From positions 88,564 to 152,563 of the forward strand of contig DATFWL010000183.1 of the NCBI GenBank assembly GCA_035259385.1: DNA of 64,000 bases, given 5' to 3'. A program made the translations under genes and the position numbers. Positions 31,809 to 39,919 of this stretch are shown piece after piece. The DNA comes from QHWK01 sp035259385 (GTDB taxonomy: Bacteria > Acidobacteriota > Vicinamibacteria > Vicinamibacterales > CAVVIG01). How positions within the stretch are numbered: position 1 is the stretch's first letter; every line of letters begins with the position of its first letter. The notes beneath the pieces are model-generated. The model ran no database searches. It was not told the DNA's origin and saw only the letters and a program-made list of their open reading frames with translations.

Positions 31809-34800
31809 TCAGCCCTCGAGCTCCGGGTTCACGTTGCGGATCGCCGCCAGGTAGGTGGTTCGGGGCCGCGTGTTGAGCTCGCCGATCAGCGAGTAGTTGC
31901 GCTCCTCGGCCTGAAGCTGTGCAACGCGGCTCGCCGGATCGTTCAGGTTGCCGAAGACGATGGCATCGGCGGGACACGCCTGCTGACACGCGGTCTGGAT
32001 GTCGGTGTCGCGAACCGGCCGGCTCTCCTGCTCCGCGTCAATCTTCGCGCGGTTGATGCGCTGCACGCAGTAGGTGCACTTCTCCATCACACCGCGGCTG
32101 CGGACGCTGACGTCGGGGTTGCGCGCGAGCTTGAGGCTCGGCGTGTTCCAGTCCTGGTAGAGCAGGAAATTGAAGCGCCGGACCTTGTAGGGGCAGTTGT
32201 CGGAGCAATAGCGGGTGCCGACACAGCGGTTGTACACCATGTCGTTCAGTCCCTCGTGGCTGTGCACGGTGGCGCCGACCGGACAGACGACCTCGCACGG
32301 CGCGTTCTCGCACTGCATGCACGGCACCGGCTGGAAGTAGGTCTCCGGATTCGACTCCTCGCCGCGATAATACGTGTCGACGCGGATCCAGTGCATTTCC
32401 CGGCCGCTCAGCACTTCGTTCTTGCCGACCACGGGGATGTTGTTCTCCGCCTGGCAGCCGACGACGCACGCATTGCAGCCGATGCAGGCATTGATGTCGA
32501 TCGCCATGCCCCACCGGTAGCCGGCGTATTCGTAGTTGGGATACAGCGTGACCGTGCGCGGCGGCGTCTCCTCACCCTCGTGGATCGCGCGCGGGTTCTT
32601 TACGAACTCGTCGCGCGTCAATGCCCTGACCATGCCGCGGCCGTTCATCAGGTGGTGATACTGGGTGCACGCGAGGGAGAAGTCGCCGCCCGTCTGGACG
32701 ATCTCGAGCCCTTCGCCGAACTCGGGCGCATCGGCGGTCCGGATCGCGTTCGCATTGAAGCCGGCGCCGACCGCGAGCTTGCCGCCGCGCGCACGGCCGT
32801 AGCCGAGATGCACCGTGGCGCAGCCGTCCGGATGACCGGCGACCTCGAACAGCGGCCCGCGGATCGTGCGGCCGCGGTATCGGAGCTCGACGATGTCGGT
32901 GATGATCTGGCCGTGCTCACCGCCGCGGAACGCCGGATGCTCCGTGTGGCGCAGCGCCGCGGCCGTCGCCGGGCTGACGATCACGGCATTGTCCCACGTC
33001 AGCCTCGTGATCGGCTTCGGCAGCTCCTGCAGCCAGCCGTTGTTTGCGAACCGTCCGTCGAGGATCGACGGATCGTTCCTGAAGTTGATTTCGAGTCCGC
33101 CACCCTGTGCGGCGGGCCGCGCGGCCGCGGGTGCGGCTCCTGCCGTGACGCTTTTCGCCGGGAAAGCCGTGTTCGCCACGACACCGTCGTGCAGCCAGCG
33201 GCGCCAGGTGCGATCGTCCTTGTCGACCTTCCAGAATTCGCGAATCAGGTCGTGGGCGCTCCGCTCGGGCCGGTCGCTCATCGACGCGAGCACCTCGTGC
33301 GCCGACTTGCCGCCGTAGAGCGGCGCAATCAGCGGCTGCACGATCGACACGGTGCCGTCGAACGCACGCGCGTCGCTCCACGCCTCGAGGAAGTGCGCCT
33401 CGGGAATGTGCCAATGACAGAGCGCGGCGGTCTCGTCGACGTGCTGACTGAGGTGCACACGCATCTGCACCTTGCTGAGCGAGGCGTCGAAGTTCAGGTC
33501 CGCCGGTGCGGAGTACACCGGGTTGCCGCCGAGCATCACCAGCAGATCGACCCTGCCGGCGTTCATGGCGGCGACGAGGTCGCGCAGCGACTGAATCTGA
33601 TCGACCGGCTCGGCCTCCGCCGTCTGCGTGTGGACGACGGTGGTGCCGACGTTGCCGAGCGACTGGTTGATCGCGTGCGCGAGCGCGTGAACCGCCGCGG
33701 GCTGGCCGTCGCCGGCGATCACGATCGAGCGGCCGCGATGCGCCTGCAGATCCTTCGCGACCGCCGCGACGAACTTCGCGGTCCTGTCCGGGCCGGCTGA
33801 CGTGCCCTGCCCACTGCCGACGCCGAGCGCCGCAGCGATCTGTCGCGCGATCGCCTCGATCTCGCCTGGCCGCGCCGGGAGCCGGTGATCGGCCCGGGAC
33901 CCGGTGGACGTCGGCATCGACTCGATCGCGTACAGGCGGTTCATCCGATCGGCCTGCCCGGGACGGCGGCGTGCCGCGAAGTCGCGCGCGTGGCGCAGCG
34001 AAGCGGGCCCGCAGCCGAGGAAGTCGGCGTCGAAGGCGAGGATGACGTCGGCCTGATCGAATCGGTACTGCGTGTCGACGAAGTCGCCGAACGCGAGCCT
34101 GGCGCCGACGCGCGCGTTGTTCCGGCTCGCCGGATCCCACTGATGCCACTTCGCGTCCGGATAGCGCGAGAGCACGTCGCGAATCTGCGCGGCGAGCGTC
34201 GGCGATCCGACCGATTCGGTGAGCAGGCGGACGCCGGCGCCTCGCAGCGGACGCTGCGCGGTGAGCGCGGCATTCATTGCACCGAGAAACGCCGACCAGG
34301 GGCGGATGTCGCCGAGGTTGGTGAGGGTCTGCGATCGATCCGGATCGTAGAGGCCGAGAATCGCCGCCTGCGCGAAGACGTCGCTCGAGCCAAGACTCCC
34401 GGGATGCAGAGGGTTGCCTTCGATCTTGGTCGGCCGTCCTTCGTGGCTTTCGACGAGCAATCCCGTGGCCACGCCGCCGATGGTCATCGCCGTCGCATAG
34501 AAGAGCGGCTTGCCCGGCACGAGCTCTTCGGGCTGACGGACGTAGGGCACGATCCGCTCCACCGGCTGGCGCGTGCACGCCGAGACACCCGCGAGCGCGA
34601 GCGATGCGCCCATCAGCTTCAGAAACGTGCGCCGCGCCACCGGATCGGCGACCTGTTCGATCGTCGGCAGCAGGCTGGGGAACTCGTTGCAGAGGTGCCG
34701 CTGAAAATCCGGATCGCCAAGGCGCTCTTCGAGCGTGCGCCAGAAGAATCGGGAGTCGGGAGTCCGGAGTCGGGATTCGCTCGAATTCGGGCGGCCGCTT

Positions 34801-34883
34801 CCTGCTCCGTGCGAACCCCGATTCCCGGGTTCTCCGTGCGAATCCCGAATCCCGAATCCCGAATCCCGCTCTGTGGTGCTCAT
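31809..34883 (-). CDS. actB: Alternative Complex III subunit ActB (molybdopterin-like plus iron-sulfur domain)
   Basis: A 1024-residue subunit. About residues 85-700 are a molybdopterin-oxidoreductase-like domain without cofactor in this family. The C-terminal quarter is a four-cluster ferredoxin-like domain: CIGCNACVVGCQAENN, PCMQCENAPCEVVCP, YCSDNCPYK, MEKCTYCVQRI and ACQQACPADAI. A signal-like segment with RRTFLKLMGASLALAGVSAC (about residues 71-90) gives Tat-type export and a lipobox. Residues about 4-46 are encoded by direct and inverted low-complexity repeats (GFGIRDSH, RLRTPDSRF) of a type normally found between genes; the family sequence begins only at FWRTLEERLGDPDF. The start overlaps the actA stop (ATGA). 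Confidence 0.93.
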   Translation of the reverse strand: MSTTERDSGFGIRDSHGEPGNRGSHGAGSGRPNSSESRLRTPDSRFFWRTLEERLGDPDFQRHLCNEFPSLLPTIEQVADPVARRTFLKLMGASLALAGVSACTRQPVERIVPYVRQPEELVPGKPLFYATAMTIGGVATGLLVESHEGRPTKIEGNPLHPGSLGSSDVFAQAAILGLYDPDRSQTLTNLGDIRPWSAFLGAMNAALTAQRPLRGAGVRLLTESVGSPTLAAQIRDVLSRYPDAKWHQWDPASRNNARVGARLAFGDFVDTQYRFDQADVILAFDADFLGCGPASLRHARDFAARRRPGQADRMNRLYAIESMPTSTGSRADHRLPARPGEIEAIARQIAAALGVGSGQGTSAGPDRTAKFVAAVAKDLQAHRGRSIVIAGDGQPAAVHALAHAINQSLGNVGTTVVHTQTAEAEPVDQIQSLRDLVAAMNAGRVDLLVMLGGNPVYSAPADLNFDASLSKVQMRVHLSQHVDETAALCHWHIPEAHFLEAWSDARAFDGTVSIVQPLIAPLYGGKSAHEVLASMSDRPERSAHDLIREFWKVDKDDRTWRRWLHDGVVANTAFPAKSVTAGAAPAAARPAAQGGGLEINFRNDPSILDGRFANNGWLQELPKPITRLTWDNAVIVSPATAAALRHTEHPAFRGGEHGQIITDIVELRYRGRTIRGPLFEVAGHPDGCATVHLGYGRARGGKLAVGAGFNANAIRTADAPEFGEGLEIVQTGGDFSLACTQYHHLMNGRGMVRALTRDEFVKNPRAIHEGEETPPRTVTLYPNYEYAGYRWGMAIDINACIGCNACVVGCQAENNIPVVGKNEVLSGREMHWIRVDTYYRGEESNPETYFQPVPCMQCENAPCEVVCPVGATVHSHEGLNDMVYNRCVGTRYCSDNCPYKVRRFNFLLYQDWNTPSLKLARNPDVSVRSRGVMEKCTYCVQRINRAKIDAEQESRPVRDTDIQTACQQACPADAIVFGNLNDPASRVAQLQAEERNYSLIGELNTRPRTTYLAAIRNVNPELEG
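34747..34869. repeat. GGGAGTC/GAATCCC low-complexity inverted repeat inside the 5' end of actB
   Basis: The left part repeats GGGAGTC and GGAGTC units; the right part repeats GAATCCC units in the opposite sense, so together they can fold into a long hairpin. This class of element is typically intergenic. Here it is open in the actB frame and lengthens the protein by about 40 residues. Confidence 0.65.
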
Positions 34884-35530
34884 CGGTGGCAGGTCGAACA
34901 GCTCGTGAGCTTCTGAATCTGGTACTGCGCGACCAGCTGTTTCCCGAGCTCGTACTGGTCGGCCGGCGGCGCGTAGTCCACTCTGAACACCGCCTCGCGC
35001 GGCCGGACGTACTGCTCCGGGTTGCGGTGGCAGTCGAGGCACCACTCCATCTGCAGCGACTTCTCCTGCATCATCAGCGGCATCCGGTCCACTTGTCCGT
35101 GGCAGGTGGTGCAGCCGACGCCCTTGTTCACGTGGATGCTGTGGTTGAAGTAGACGAAGTCGGGGAGATCGTGCACGCGGGTCCACGCAATCGACCTGCC
35201 GGTGCGGAAGCTGTCGCGGACCGATTCGAGGAACGGGCTGTTGGCGAAAATCTGCGAATGGCAGTTCATGCACGTCCGGGTGGGCGGGATCCCGGCGAAC
35301 GCGGATTCCTCGACCGACGTGTGGCAGTAGCGGCAGTCGATGCCGTTGCCGGCGACGTGCCGCTCGTGGCTGAACTGAATCGGCTGCTCGCGGGCGACGT
35401 GCGCCTCGGTCATCCAGGGCGATCGATTGACTTCGCTGAACAACCAGCCGAGGCCGGCGATGAAGAACACCGCGCCGAAGATGCTGACGCGAGCAATCGT
35501 GTTGGTCGAACGATGAAAGATCTGCGACAT
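34880..35530 (-). CDS. actA: Alternative Complex III subunit ActA, pentaheme cytochrome c
   Basis: A 216-residue protein with one N-terminal membrane anchor (VSIFGAVFFIAGLGWLF) and five CxxCH heme sites in order: CRYCH, CMNCH, CTTCH, CLDCH and CSTCH, the last at the extreme C-terminus. Scattered His residues (FSHERHVAG, FNHSIHVNKG) provide the distal ligands. This is the standard ActA layout. It is the first gene of the twelve-gene respiratory operon and is coupled to actB by ATGA. A recognisable promoter lies about 110-140 bp upstream. Confidence 0.94.
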   Translation of the reverse strand: MSQIFHRSTNTIARVSIFGAVFFIAGLGWLFSEVNRSPWMTEAHVAREQPIQFSHERHVAGNGIDCRYCHTSVEESAFAGIPPTRTCMNCHSQIFANSPFLESVRDSFRTGRSIAWTRVHDLPDFVYFNHSIHVNKGVGCTTCHGQVDRMPLMMQEKSLQMEWCLDCHRNPEQYVRPREAVFRVDYAPPADQYELGKQLVAQYQIQKLTSCSTCHR

Positions 35531-35641
35531 CGAAAACGAAGCGAACCGCGACGTCGAACCCCGGATGCCGACGCGCTCGTCCGCGGCGGCCGGCGAAACC
35601 GTTCGAGCTTACTGCGATTTCGAGCGCCCGTGAGCGCCTCG

Positions 35642-35671
35642 ATTTTGTGAAATGTTTCACGTTATTGTCAA
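35642..35671 (-). promoter_or_regulatory. Promoter of the act-cta operon
   Basis: On the minus strand a perfect TTGACA is followed after 18 bp by CAAAAT (4 of 6 bases of TATAAT). It points at actA, giving a leader of roughly 100 nt. A palindrome fills the spacer. Confidence 0.5.
35646..35661. promoter_or_regulatory. CRP/FNR-like operator in the act-cta promoter spacer
   Basis: TGTGA-AATGTT-TCACG matches the CRP half-site consensus TGTGA-N6-TCACA with one change, and the inner GTGAAA-TG-TTTCAC is a perfect dyad. It lies between the -35 and -10 hexamers, where bound protein would exclude RNA polymerase, so repression is the likely effect. Confidence 0.5.
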
Positions 35672-35727
35672 AAACCACGGTCTTCGCGCTGGTTCGGCCG
35701 GTTCTGCATGATTTGTTTGCGCAGCCG

Positions 35728-37770
35728 TTACGAGCCGGCGCGCGCCGCCGCGGGATCCGGCGGCCGCTCCCAGACATACGCGCCGCCGCCCACGTACTTC
35801 GAGAACCACTCGAGCTCGGCGTTGGCCTTGAAGACGAGATGCCGCGGATCGGTCCACAGATGGCCCTCGCGCGGACCGACATAGAGATGCGTCGGCACGT
35901 TGTGGCTCCGCAGCGCGCGGAACATCTCCTGCGCCTGCGCCAGCGGCACGCGCGCGTCGTTCTCGCCGGCGAAGAGCAGCGTCGGCGTCGTGACGTTGGC
36001 GACATCCTTCAGCGGAGAGCTGGTCCAGAACTGCTCGATCGGCCCATTTTTCTGCCACGGCGTGCCGCCGAAGTAGGTGATGCGAAAAGCGGTGTTGTCG
36101 GTCTGCCCCCACAGCGACGTCCAGTTCGCGACGCCCGCGCTCGCCGACGCCGCCTTGAAGCGATCGGTCATCGTCACCAGCTTGTGCGTCAGCGTCGCGC
36201 CGGCGCTGATGCCCATCACAATCAGCCGGTCGGGGTCGGCGACGCCGCTCTTCACGAGATGATCGACGCCGGCGAGCACGTCGGTCGCCATGTTGTGGAA
36301 GTAGCCGTTGTTGACGTCGCGCAGAAACGCCGCGCCGTACCCGGCGCTGCCGCGATAATTCGGACGCAGCACGGCGTAGCCCTTCGCGGTCAGCACGGGA
36401 AAGTAGTTCAGCAGCAAGCCGGGCCCGGCGCCGAACTTGTCCGACTCCATCGGCCCGGAGTGCAGCTGGACGACGAGCGGATACCGGCGCCCCGATTCGT
36501 AGCCGATCGGGTAGAAGAGGATGCCCTCGATCGGCACGCCGTCGGCGCCGTGCCACTCGACTTTCTCCTGCCGCGGCAGCGCCACATCGCGTTCGAGCGC
36601 GTCGAAGACGCCGGTCACCCGTGCCGGCGGAGACGATTCGCCGATCGCGAGCGTCCAGGCGTCGCCGAACCGTGTCGGCTCGTCGAGCTGACAGACGATT
36701 TTCCGCGCGCCGACTGCAATCGACCATCCTGGCGCGACGAAGTGCGCGCCGTCGGTGAGCTGCCGCGTGGCTCCCGATCGCGCGTCGATCTCGAACAGCT
36801 CGCTGTGCACGCCCATGTTGACCGAGGCGATGATCGAGCGCCCGTCGGGCGCCCACAGCGCCTGATCGATCGTGTAGCGGAAATCCGGCAGCAGCGCGCG
36901 CGGCGCCCCGCCGGCCGCCGCCACGATGAAGATCGTCGTCGGATAGTACGGCTCGAAGCGTTCGTTCGTATCGGCGAGGAAGAGCAGCTGCGAGCTGTCG
37001 GGCGAGATGTCGATGAGACGCTCTTCGACCGCGTTGCTGGTCAGGACGCGCGGGTTTTCGCCACTGGCGTCCATCACCCACAGCTCGCCGCGCCGGGCGT
37101 CCTCGTCGTAGGGCGTCGGCGCGCGCTGCACGGCGATCCGCCGGCCGTCCTGTGACAACCGGTACTCGTTCACCGTCAGCGCTCCGGTCGTGATTTGCGT
37201 CTCTGCGCCGGTCGCGACGGCGATCTTCCAGAGCTGGCGCAGCTTGTAGTTCTCGTCGAACGCATACACGTCGTCGCGCACGCGATCGCGTTCACGTTCG
37301 TCGCCGGTGAGCGGGTCGGATGCGGTGAAGTAGACCGACGCGCCATCGGGCGACCAGCTGGGCGCGGCGACGGCGGTCGAATGCTTCGTCAGCGCGCGCG
37401 CTTCGCCGCCGTCGGCCGGCATCAGCAGGAACTGACCCGCGCGGGCGAACAGGAGCGTCCTGCCGTCGGGCGACCAGCGGACCACCGGCTGGTCGCCACC
37501 TTCCGCGAAGGTCAGCTGCTGCGCCGCGCCGCCGGCGGTCGGCTGGCGCCACAGATGAAACACGAGACGGTTGGTCTTCCAGTCAGTCGTCGAGACGAAG
37601 TACGCGAGCGTCCGGCCATCAGGAGACAGCTGGGGCGAAAAGAGCCGCGACAACTCGGCGAGGTCGATGAGCGTGAGTGACCGGCGGCTCTGGGCATTGG
37701 TGGCGTTACCCCGAACGAGAAGGGTCCAGCCCAGAACGAGGCACACGAACGCGCCTCTATACGACTTCAT
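35728..37770 (-). CDS. Exported S9-family peptidase (acylaminoacyl-/dipeptidyl-peptidase-like), copy A
   Basis: A 680-residue secreted serine peptidase. A signal peptide (CLVLGWTLLVRGNATNAQ) precedes a TolB-like beta-propeller (repeated SPDGRTLAY / SPDGASVYF blades, residues about 40-400) and an alpha/beta-hydrolase domain with the nucleophile in VMGISAGATL, an Asp in GENDARVPL and the His in PREGHLW. It resembles the next gene upstream closely in order and motifs, so the two look like a tandem duplication. It probably degrades peptides in the periplasm or outside. TATAAT ends 5 nt before the ATG, implying a leaderless transcript separate from copy B. Confidence 0.88.
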   Translation of the reverse strand: MKSYRGAFVCLVLGWTLLVRGNATNAQSRRSLTLIDLAELSRLFSPQLSPDGRTLAYFVSTTDWKTNRLVFHLWRQPTAGGAAQQLTFAEGGDQPVVRWSPDGRTLLFARAGQFLLMPADGGEARALTKHSTAVAAPSWSPDGASVYFTASDPLTGDERERDRVRDDVYAFDENYKLRQLWKIAVATGAETQITTGALTVNEYRLSQDGRRIAVQRAPTPYDEDARRGELWVMDASGENPRVLTSNAVEERLIDISPDSSQLLFLADTNERFEPYYPTTIFIVAAAGGAPRALLPDFRYTIDQALWAPDGRSIIASVNMGVHSELFEIDARSGATRQLTDGAHFVAPGWSIAVGARKIVCQLDEPTRFGDAWTLAIGESSPPARVTGVFDALERDVALPRQEKVEWHGADGVPIEGILFYPIGYESGRRYPLVVQLHSGPMESDKFGAGPGLLLNYFPVLTAKGYAVLRPNYRGSAGYGAAFLRDVNNGYFHNMATDVLAGVDHLVKSGVADPDRLIVMGISAGATLTHKLVTMTDRFKAASASAGVANWTSLWGQTDNTAFRITYFGGTPWQKNGPIEQFWTSSPLKDVANVTTPTLLFAGENDARVPLAQAQEMFRALRSHNVPTHLYVGPREGHLWTDPRHLVFKANAELEWFSKYVGGGAYVWERPPDPAAARAGS

Positions 37771-37775
37771 ACGAC

Positions 37776-37781
37776 ATTATA
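37776..37781 (-). promoter_or_regulatory. -10 element TATAAT of a probable leaderless transcript (S9 copy A)
   Basis: A perfect TATAAT on the minus strand ends 5 nt before the ATG; no Shine-Dalgarno sequence fits between them. Confidence 0.55.
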
Positions 37782-37830
37782 GAAGCTACGCTGCGATCTA
37801 CTCCGAGGATCGGTCGTACGCCCGGGAGCC

Positions 37831-39885
37831 CTACTGGGCCTGGTCCGTGGACGCCCTGACGTCCTTCTTATCGTCACCAGGCGCCTTCTCCCAGCTGAAC
37901 GCTCGTTTGGTCGCGTACTTCTCGAACCATTCCACCTCGGCGTTGAGCTTGAACAGTTGATGCCGGAGCTCGCCCCAGCCGTGCGGTTCCCGCGGCGCGA
38001 CGTAGAGATGCGTCGGAACGCCGTTCGACTTCAGCGCGCGATACATCTCGATCGACTGCGGCATCGGCACGCGCGGATCCCGTTCGCCGACGAAGAAGAT
38101 CGTCGGGGTCTTCACGTTGGCGACGTCCTTCAGCGGAGAATTGTTCCAGTAGGCCTCGATCGGCGCGCTCTTCTGCCACGGCGTGCCGCCGAACCACGGC
38201 GTGCGGAACGCGCGGATGTCGGTCTGCGCGTACATCGAGATCCACTGCGCGACGCCGGCGCCGCTCGATGCCGCTTTGAACCGGTCGGTCGCCGTGATCA
38301 CCTTGTTCGTCATGTGCCCCCCGGCGCTCCAGCCCATTTTCACCATGCGATCGGGATCGGCGATGCCGCGGCGGATCAGTTCGTCGGCGCCGGCAATCAC
38401 GTCGAGGTGCGCGTTCTGAAAGTAGTGGCCGATCATGTCGCGCAGGAAGGCGTCGCCGTAGCCGGTGCTGCCGCGATAGTTCGGCTGCAGGCTCACGTAC
38501 CCTTTTCCGGCGAGCACCTGGATCTCGTACGCCGTGGAGCCGACGCCGTACTTGTCGGCGGCCTGCGGGCCGCCGTGCGTCATGACCGCGAGCGGATACT
38601 TCTGACCGGCCCGATAGTCGATCGGATACGTGACAATGCCTTCGACCGTCGCGCCGTCGGCGCCCTTCCACTGGATCGCCTCCTGCCGGCCGAGCGCGAA
38701 GTCGCGGGCCAGATAATCGAATACGTGCGTGACCTGCGTCGGCGCCGTGTCGCTGACTGCCATCGTCCAGACGTCGCCGCCGCTCATCGAATCGCTGATC
38801 GTGAACGCAAGGCGGTCGCCCGATCGCGACAGCGAACTGATGTTGTGCCTGCCGTCGGTGATCTGCCGCGGCTTGCCGCCGGCAGCCGGGATCACGAACA
38901 GCTCCTCGTGCACGCCGAGATTCGCCAGTACGTAAATCGACTTGCTGTCTTTCGACCACGCGGCGCGGTCGACGTCGTAGGGCTCGTTCTCGCCGAGGAG
39001 CACATGCGCGGCGCCGCCGCCGGCCGGCACGACGAACAGGCGTCCGTTGTAATAGCTCTCGAAGCGCGCGTTCGCGCCCGAGATGAACAGCACCTGTGAG
39101 TTGTCGGGCGAGATCGCCGGGTTGTTTTCCTGGATCGTGTTCTTCGTGAGTTGCAGCGCGCTCGACCCGTCAGCGTTCGCGATCCACACCTCGTTCTGAT
39201 CGCCCGATCCGAGAAGAGGCGTCGGCGCGCGGAGGTAGACGATCGTCCGTCCATCGTCGGACAGCTCGTACCCGGTGATCGAGAAGTCGCCGTCGGTGAT
39301 CCTGGTCTCGGCCTTCGACGTGACGTTCACCTTCCAGAGGTGCGTCTGCTTGTAGTTCTCGTCGTACGCGTAGACGTCGTCCTTCAGGCGATCGCGCGCG
39401 CGCTCGTCCGGCGTCTTCGCCTCGGCGGCTTTGAAATAGAGTGCCGCGCCATCCGGCGTCCAGAAGAGATCCGAGACGGCGGTCGCGTGCGTCGTCAGCT
39501 GGCGCGCTTCGCCGCCGTCCACCGGCATGACGTAGATTTGCGCGCTTTCGTTGTCGCCGCGCTTCGCCGTAAACGCGATCGTCTTTCCGTCCGGCGACCA
39601 GCGCGGCCCGTTCTCGCCGTCGGCGCCGCTCGTCAACTGCACCGCTTCGCCGCCGGCGCGGGCGCGCCACACATGCGACACGCGGCGGCCGGCCTTCCAG
39701 TCGGCGTCGGCGCGGATATAGAGGAGGTCGCGACCGTCGGGCGAGACCTGCGGGTCGGAGACCCGCGGGACGTTCAGCAGATCCACGATGCCCATCGGCC
39801 GCGGCGCCTGAGTGCCGGCGCGGGCCGTAAGCCCGAGGACGACGAGCGCGGCGGCGAGCGGGAGGCGCCAGTGTGCTCTGGTCAT
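37831..39885 (-). CDS. Exported S9-family peptidase (acylaminoacyl-/dipeptidyl-peptidase-like), copy B
   Basis: A 684-residue paralogue of the protein encoded just downstream. The signal peptide (LPLAAALVVLGLTARAGTQ) is followed by the beta-propeller (SPDGRDLLYIRADADWK, SPDGKTIAFTAKR) and the hydrolase domain with KMGWSAGGHMTN (Ser nucleophile), GERDPRVPM (Asp) and PREPHGW (His). The active-site Ser context differs from copy A (GWSAGG versus GISAGA), which suggests different substrate preferences. The start at MTRAHWRL is chosen for the signal peptide and the TAATAT box 5 nt upstream; earlier ATGs would run into the divergent gene. Confidence 0.88.
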   Translation of the reverse strand: MTRAHWRLPLAAALVVLGLTARAGTQAPRPMGIVDLLNVPRVSDPQVSPDGRDLLYIRADADWKAGRRVSHVWRARAGGEAVQLTSGADGENGPRWSPDGKTIAFTAKRGDNESAQIYVMPVDGGEARQLTTHATAVSDLFWTPDGAALYFKAAEAKTPDERARDRLKDDVYAYDENYKQTHLWKVNVTSKAETRITDGDFSITGYELSDDGRTIVYLRAPTPLLGSGDQNEVWIANADGSSALQLTKNTIQENNPAISPDNSQVLFISGANARFESYYNGRLFVVPAGGGAAHVLLGENEPYDVDRAAWSKDSKSIYVLANLGVHEELFVIPAAGGKPRQITDGRHNISSLSRSGDRLAFTISDSMSGGDVWTMAVSDTAPTQVTHVFDYLARDFALGRQEAIQWKGADGATVEGIVTYPIDYRAGQKYPLAVMTHGGPQAADKYGVGSTAYEIQVLAGKGYVSLQPNYRGSTGYGDAFLRDMIGHYFQNAHLDVIAGADELIRRGIADPDRMVKMGWSAGGHMTNKVITATDRFKAASSGAGVAQWISMYAQTDIRAFRTPWFGGTPWQKSAPIEAYWNNSPLKDVANVKTPTIFFVGERDPRVPMPQSIEMYRALKSNGVPTHLYVAPREPHGWGELRHQLFKLNAEVEWFEKYATKRAFSWEKAPGDDKKDVRASTDQAQ

Positions 39886-39890
39886 GTGAG

Positions 39891-39896
39891 ATATTA
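39891..39896 (-). promoter_or_regulatory. -10 element TAATAT of a probable leaderless transcript (S9 copy B)
   Basis: TAATAT on the minus strand ends 5 nt before the ATG. The divergent plus-strand gene in the same 34-bp gap has an AAGGAG Shine-Dalgarno instead, so the two genes use different initiation modes. Confidence 0.45.
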
Positions 39897-39919
39897 GACC
39901 CGAATCAAGGAGCGTCCGC

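Noticed and set aside
35654..35669. parS-like centromere site
   Set aside because: TGTTTCACGT matches only the left part of the parS consensus TGTTTCACGTGAAACA; the right half differs at every position. No parA/parB genes are near. The CRP-like reading explains the dyad better.
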